Positions 61,868 through 64,000 of a stretch of DNA of 64,000 nt are shown here, piece by piece. Made by a program: the position numbers and the translations under genes. The notes under the pieces are model-generated. The model was not told where the DNA came from, ran no database searches, and saw only the letters and a program-made list of their open reading frames with translations. The stretch spans positions 186,001-250,000 of the forward strand of contig PHBY01000008.1 of the NCBI GenBank assembly GCA_002840735.1, read 5' to 3'. Source of the stretch: Chloroflexi bacterium HGW-Chloroflexi-2. GTDB taxonomy: Bacteria; Chloroflexota; Anaerolineae; Anaerolineales; Anaerolineaceae. Position 1 is the stretch's first letter; each line of letters starts with the position of its first letter.

Positions 61868-62833
61868 ATGCACTTAACCCTGATCCCGGATGAACTGCAA
61901 TTCGCCATCCATCTCATGGAAGGTTGTGCCACTATTACGCTTAATGTACAACAAAAACACATCAATTCGCAAGACAAAGCGGATCATTCACCGGTAACCA
62001 TCGCCGATTATGCTGTTCAGGCATATGTTGCTCAAGCAATAATGAACGCTTATCCAAATGATTCGATGATAGGGGAAGAAGCCAGTAGCCTCCTTCAACA
62101 GGATGAAAAATTGCTGAATGAAGTTACTCAACAGGTAAAAGCTCTATTACCCGAATCCAATCCGGATTTAGTCAATTCATGGATCGATCATGGCCAGGGT
62201 CAGCCCAATGGCAGATTCTGGGTTCTCGATCCAGTCGATGGCACCAAAGGATTTCTACGCCGCATGCAATATGCCACCGCATTGGCGTTGGTGAAAGATG
62301 GAGAAGTAATTTTAGGGGTACTGGGTTGCCCGAATTTACCTTACGCTGGCCACACCGGCGTAATGGCTTATGCCTATCAAGGGCAGGGTGCCTGGTGGCA
62401 ATCATATAATCAACAAACGGAAACACAACCCATGCGTGTATCCGAAATCAAAAATTTATCTGAGTTTCGAATTTTGCGCTCCTTCGAGGACAGCCACACC
62501 GACAGCGCCAGAATAGACTCATTTGCCAGGCAGGCAGGTGTGACGGTTGACCCGGTCCGCATGGATAGCCAGGCCAAGTACTTTCTACTGGCATGCGGGC
62601 AGGCAGAACTCTCGATGCGTTTACTGGCACCCGAAAGAGCCGATTACCGTGAATTTATCTGGGATCAGGCACCGGGATATCGGGTGGTGCTAGAGGCCGG
62701 TGGTACGATTACCGATACAGACGGAAAACCGCTCGATTTTTCGACGGGACGACGACTAAATAACAATCGTGGGATCTTTGCCACCAATGGACAGATCCAT
62801 GAGGAAGCGTTAAAAATTCTGCAACAATCATAA
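61868..62833 (+). CDS. 3'(2'),5'-bisphosphate nucleotidase (HAL2/CysQ-like)
   Basis: A 321-residue Mg-dependent, Li-sensitive phosphatase: 'DHSPVTIADYAVQAYV', 'SMIGEEASSL' (metal Glu), 'FWVLDPVDGTKGFLRRMQYA' (DPxDGT), and 'EFIWDQAPGYRVVLEAGG' (WDxAPG). The long form with 'KGFLRRMQYA' is that of HAL2 enzymes, which turn PAP into AMP, as needed after sulfate transfer from PAPS. A CysC gene follows after one gene, supporting this. 5 bp after the kinase gene. Confidence 0.9.
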   Translation: MHLTLIPDELQFAIHLMEGCATITLNVQQKHINSQDKADHSPVTIADYAVQAYVAQAIMNAYPNDSMIGEEASSLLQQDEKLLNEVTQQVKALLPESNPDLVNSWIDHGQGQPNGRFWVLDPVDGTKGFLRRMQYATALALVKDGEVILGVLGCPNLPYAGHTGVMAYAYQGQGAWWQSYNQQTETQPMRVSEIKNLSEFRILRSFEDSHTDSARIDSFARQAGVTVDPVRMDSQAKYFLLACGQAELSMRLLAPERADYREFIWDQAPGYRVVLEAGGTITDTDGKPLDFSTGRRLNNNRGIFATNGQIHEEALKILQQS

Positions 62834-62854
62834 ATTTTCCATTCGGAGATTCAT

Positions 62855-63604
62855 ATGGATATCGATTTTTGGGTGCTCATTGTAGTAGGTTTTCTTGCGC
62901 AATTGATTGATGGTAGCCTGGGTATGGCATATGGGGTTTCATCCAACAGCTTTTTACTGGGTGTCGGTGTTCCCCCGGCGATCGCCAGCGCCAGCGTGCA
63001 TACCGCTGAGGTTTTCACCACGGCCATTTCTGGATTTTCACACTGGAAATTGGGTAATATCGATAGACGTATCGTCCTGGGATTGATCATTCCCGGTATG
63101 ATCGGGGGGGCCATTGGGGCGTATTTGTTGACCAGTGTGGATGGTAATGTCATCAAACCCTACATTGCCATGTATCTGCTGATTATGGGTATCCGTATTC
63201 TCTATAAAGCATTCATTCATAAGGAAAACCCGGACAAAGATCCAAAACCCAGATTACTCGTTCCACTCGGTCTGGCTGGCGGATCGCTGGATGCCATCGG
63301 CGGAGGCGGTTGGGGACCGATTGTCACCACCACGCTCATCTCCAGCGGACACACGCCTCGTAAAACGATTGGTTCCGTCAATTTCTCGGAGTTCTTCGTT
63401 ACCCTGGTTGTTTCGATCACATTCCTGATCACGATTGGCATTTCACATTGGAATGTATTCCTGGGTCTGATGATTGGCGGTGTGATTGCAGCGCCTTTTG
63501 GCGCTTTACTCACCAAGAAGATCCCGGCGCGTGTGATCATGATTATTGTTGGACTGTTAATCATCTTCCTGCAAATTCGCACCCTTTATCAGATCTGGGG
63601 CTAA
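62855..63604 (+). CDS. TauE/SafE-type sulfite/sulfonate exporter
   Basis: A 249-residue protein with ~8 TM segments: 'LAQLIDGSLGMAYGVSSNSF', 'SVHTAEVFTTAISGFSHWKL', 'GGSLDAIGGGGWGPIVTTTL', 'FSEFFVTLVVS', the pattern of the TauE/SafE (DUF81) family. Moves sulfur-containing anions, direction and substrate uncertain. Set between bisphosphate nucleotidase and adenylylsulfate kinase genes, so it likely handles sulfate or sulfite. Confidence 0.9.
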   Translation: MDIDFWVLIVVGFLAQLIDGSLGMAYGVSSNSFLLGVGVPPAIASASVHTAEVFTTAISGFSHWKLGNIDRRIVLGLIIPGMIGGAIGAYLLTSVDGNVIKPYIAMYLLIMGIRILYKAFIHKENPDKDPKPRLLVPLGLAGGSLDAIGGGGWGPIVTTTLISSGHTPRKTIGSVNFSEFFVTLVVSITFLITIGISHWNVFLGLMIGGVIAAPFGALLTKKIPARVIMIIVGLLIIFLQIRTLYQIWG

Positions 63605-63650
63605 TCTAAGATTAATTCCAGTCATAATGAGATGCGGCTATAATTAGGAT

Positions 63651-64000
63651 ATGAGTAATCACATCATTCCCCACCAGCATCCGATCAGTCAATCGGATCG
63701 GACATTGATCATGCATCATCAACCACTCTTGATCTGGTTGACTGGGCTATCCGGCAGTGGCAAAAGCACCATTGCCAGTGCACTCGAACTGCGCTTGAAC
63801 AAGGAGTTTGGCGTTCACACCTACCTGCTGGATGGAGACAATATCCGCTCTGGCTTAAATTCAGATTTGGGGTTTTCCGACTTTGACCGAGAGGAAAACA
63901 TCCGCCGGATTGGAGAAGTAGCTAAGTTGATGGTGGATGCTGGCTTGATCGTGATCACTGCCTTCATCAGCCCCTTCCAGCGCGATCGTGACCGCGTGCG
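63651..64000 (+). CDS. cysC: Adenylylsulfate kinase, 5' part (cut by window end)
   Basis: The first ~116 codons: P-loop '[17 protein letters not shown]' at about 26-42, '[20 protein letters not shown]', '[20 protein letters not shown]', '[16 protein letters not shown]'. Phosphorylates APS to PAPS. TATAAT at about 63,639 ends six bases before the ATG and no clear ribosome site is present, so it may have its own promoter and a leaderless message. Confidence 0.93.
   Translation, partial: MSNHIIPHQHPISQSDRTLIMHHQPLLIWLTGLSGSGKSTIASALELRLNKEFGVHTYLLDGDNIRSGLNSDLGFSDFDREENIRRIGEVAKLMVDAGLIVITAFISPFQRDRDRV

Noticed and set aside
1-64000. CRISPR array or intact insertion sequence
   Set aside because: No regularly spaced direct repeats and no transposase with terminal inverted repeats were seen anywhere in the window.

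Overview
The window looks like chromosome of an anaerobic member of the Chloroflexota, most likely class Anaerolineae. Supporting signs are a mevalonate-pathway operon with a class II HMG-CoA reductase beside an HMG-CoA synthase/thiolase/DUF35 set, surface C25 (gingipain-type) proteases, Thr/Pro-rich anchored surface proteins, DUF4012 and DUF2723 proteins, and a penicillin-binding-protein relative whose active sites are lost. The assignment is inference from gene content; there is no rRNA in the window.

Positions 1-5,200 hold the end of a DEAD-box helicase, a dienelactone-hydrolase relative, a DUF6398 protein, an AbrB/Doc toxin-antitoxin pair, an aldo/keto reductase and a self-inhibited Fic protein. 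Positions 5,200-21,700 form an accessory island rich in defence and toxin-antitoxin genes (two AbiE systems, HigA with a membrane protein, a ribbon-helix-helix/membrane-protein pair, a TOTE-type primase-helicase) and in broken genes. A short direct repeat derived from the 3' end of a DUF35 gene recurs at least six times through the island, always in the orientation of the intact DUF35 gene at 21,785-22,186, so the island looks built by repeated insertion or duplication at that gene's 3' end. Two dihydrofolate-reductase-like genes near 12.3-13.6 kb are followed by attC-like inverted structures. At least five premature stops in island genes are all TAA.

Positions 21,785-25,874 carry HMG-CoA reductase, HMG-CoA synthase, a thiolase homologue and the DUF35 protein. 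The thiolase lacks its nucleophilic Cys and one active-site His. Positions 26,195-37,833 carry envelope genes (TPR protein, degenerate GT51/transpeptidase protein, LysM lipoprotein), a sugar-nucleotide epimerase, a BtrH-like protein, pyroglutamyl peptidase and a lone receiver protein.

Positions 38,068-42,289 encode glycerol kinase and a glycerol-3-phosphate dehydrogenase flavoprotein joined by a 4-bp overlap to SdhB-, SdhC- and SdhD-like subunits, with no SdhA. I read this as a hybrid membrane glycerol-3-phosphate:quinone oxidoreductase. A tRNA-Lys(CUU) with its own promoter and terminator follows, then a phosphatase, a fructosamine-kinase relative and a YdcF protein. Positions 44,797-52,891 form a tightly packed surface/peptide cluster: a 57-aa precursor-like peptide, two C25 proteases, an S24/S26 peptidase, a PqqD protein and three Thr-rich membrane-anchored proteins. 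A DUF4012 protein and an AT-rich insert with two secreted proteins follow. The window ends with exopolysaccharide genes (DUF2723, O-antigen ligase, Wzc-type kinase) and a sulfur set (bisphosphate nucleotidase, TauE/SafE exporter, truncated cysC).
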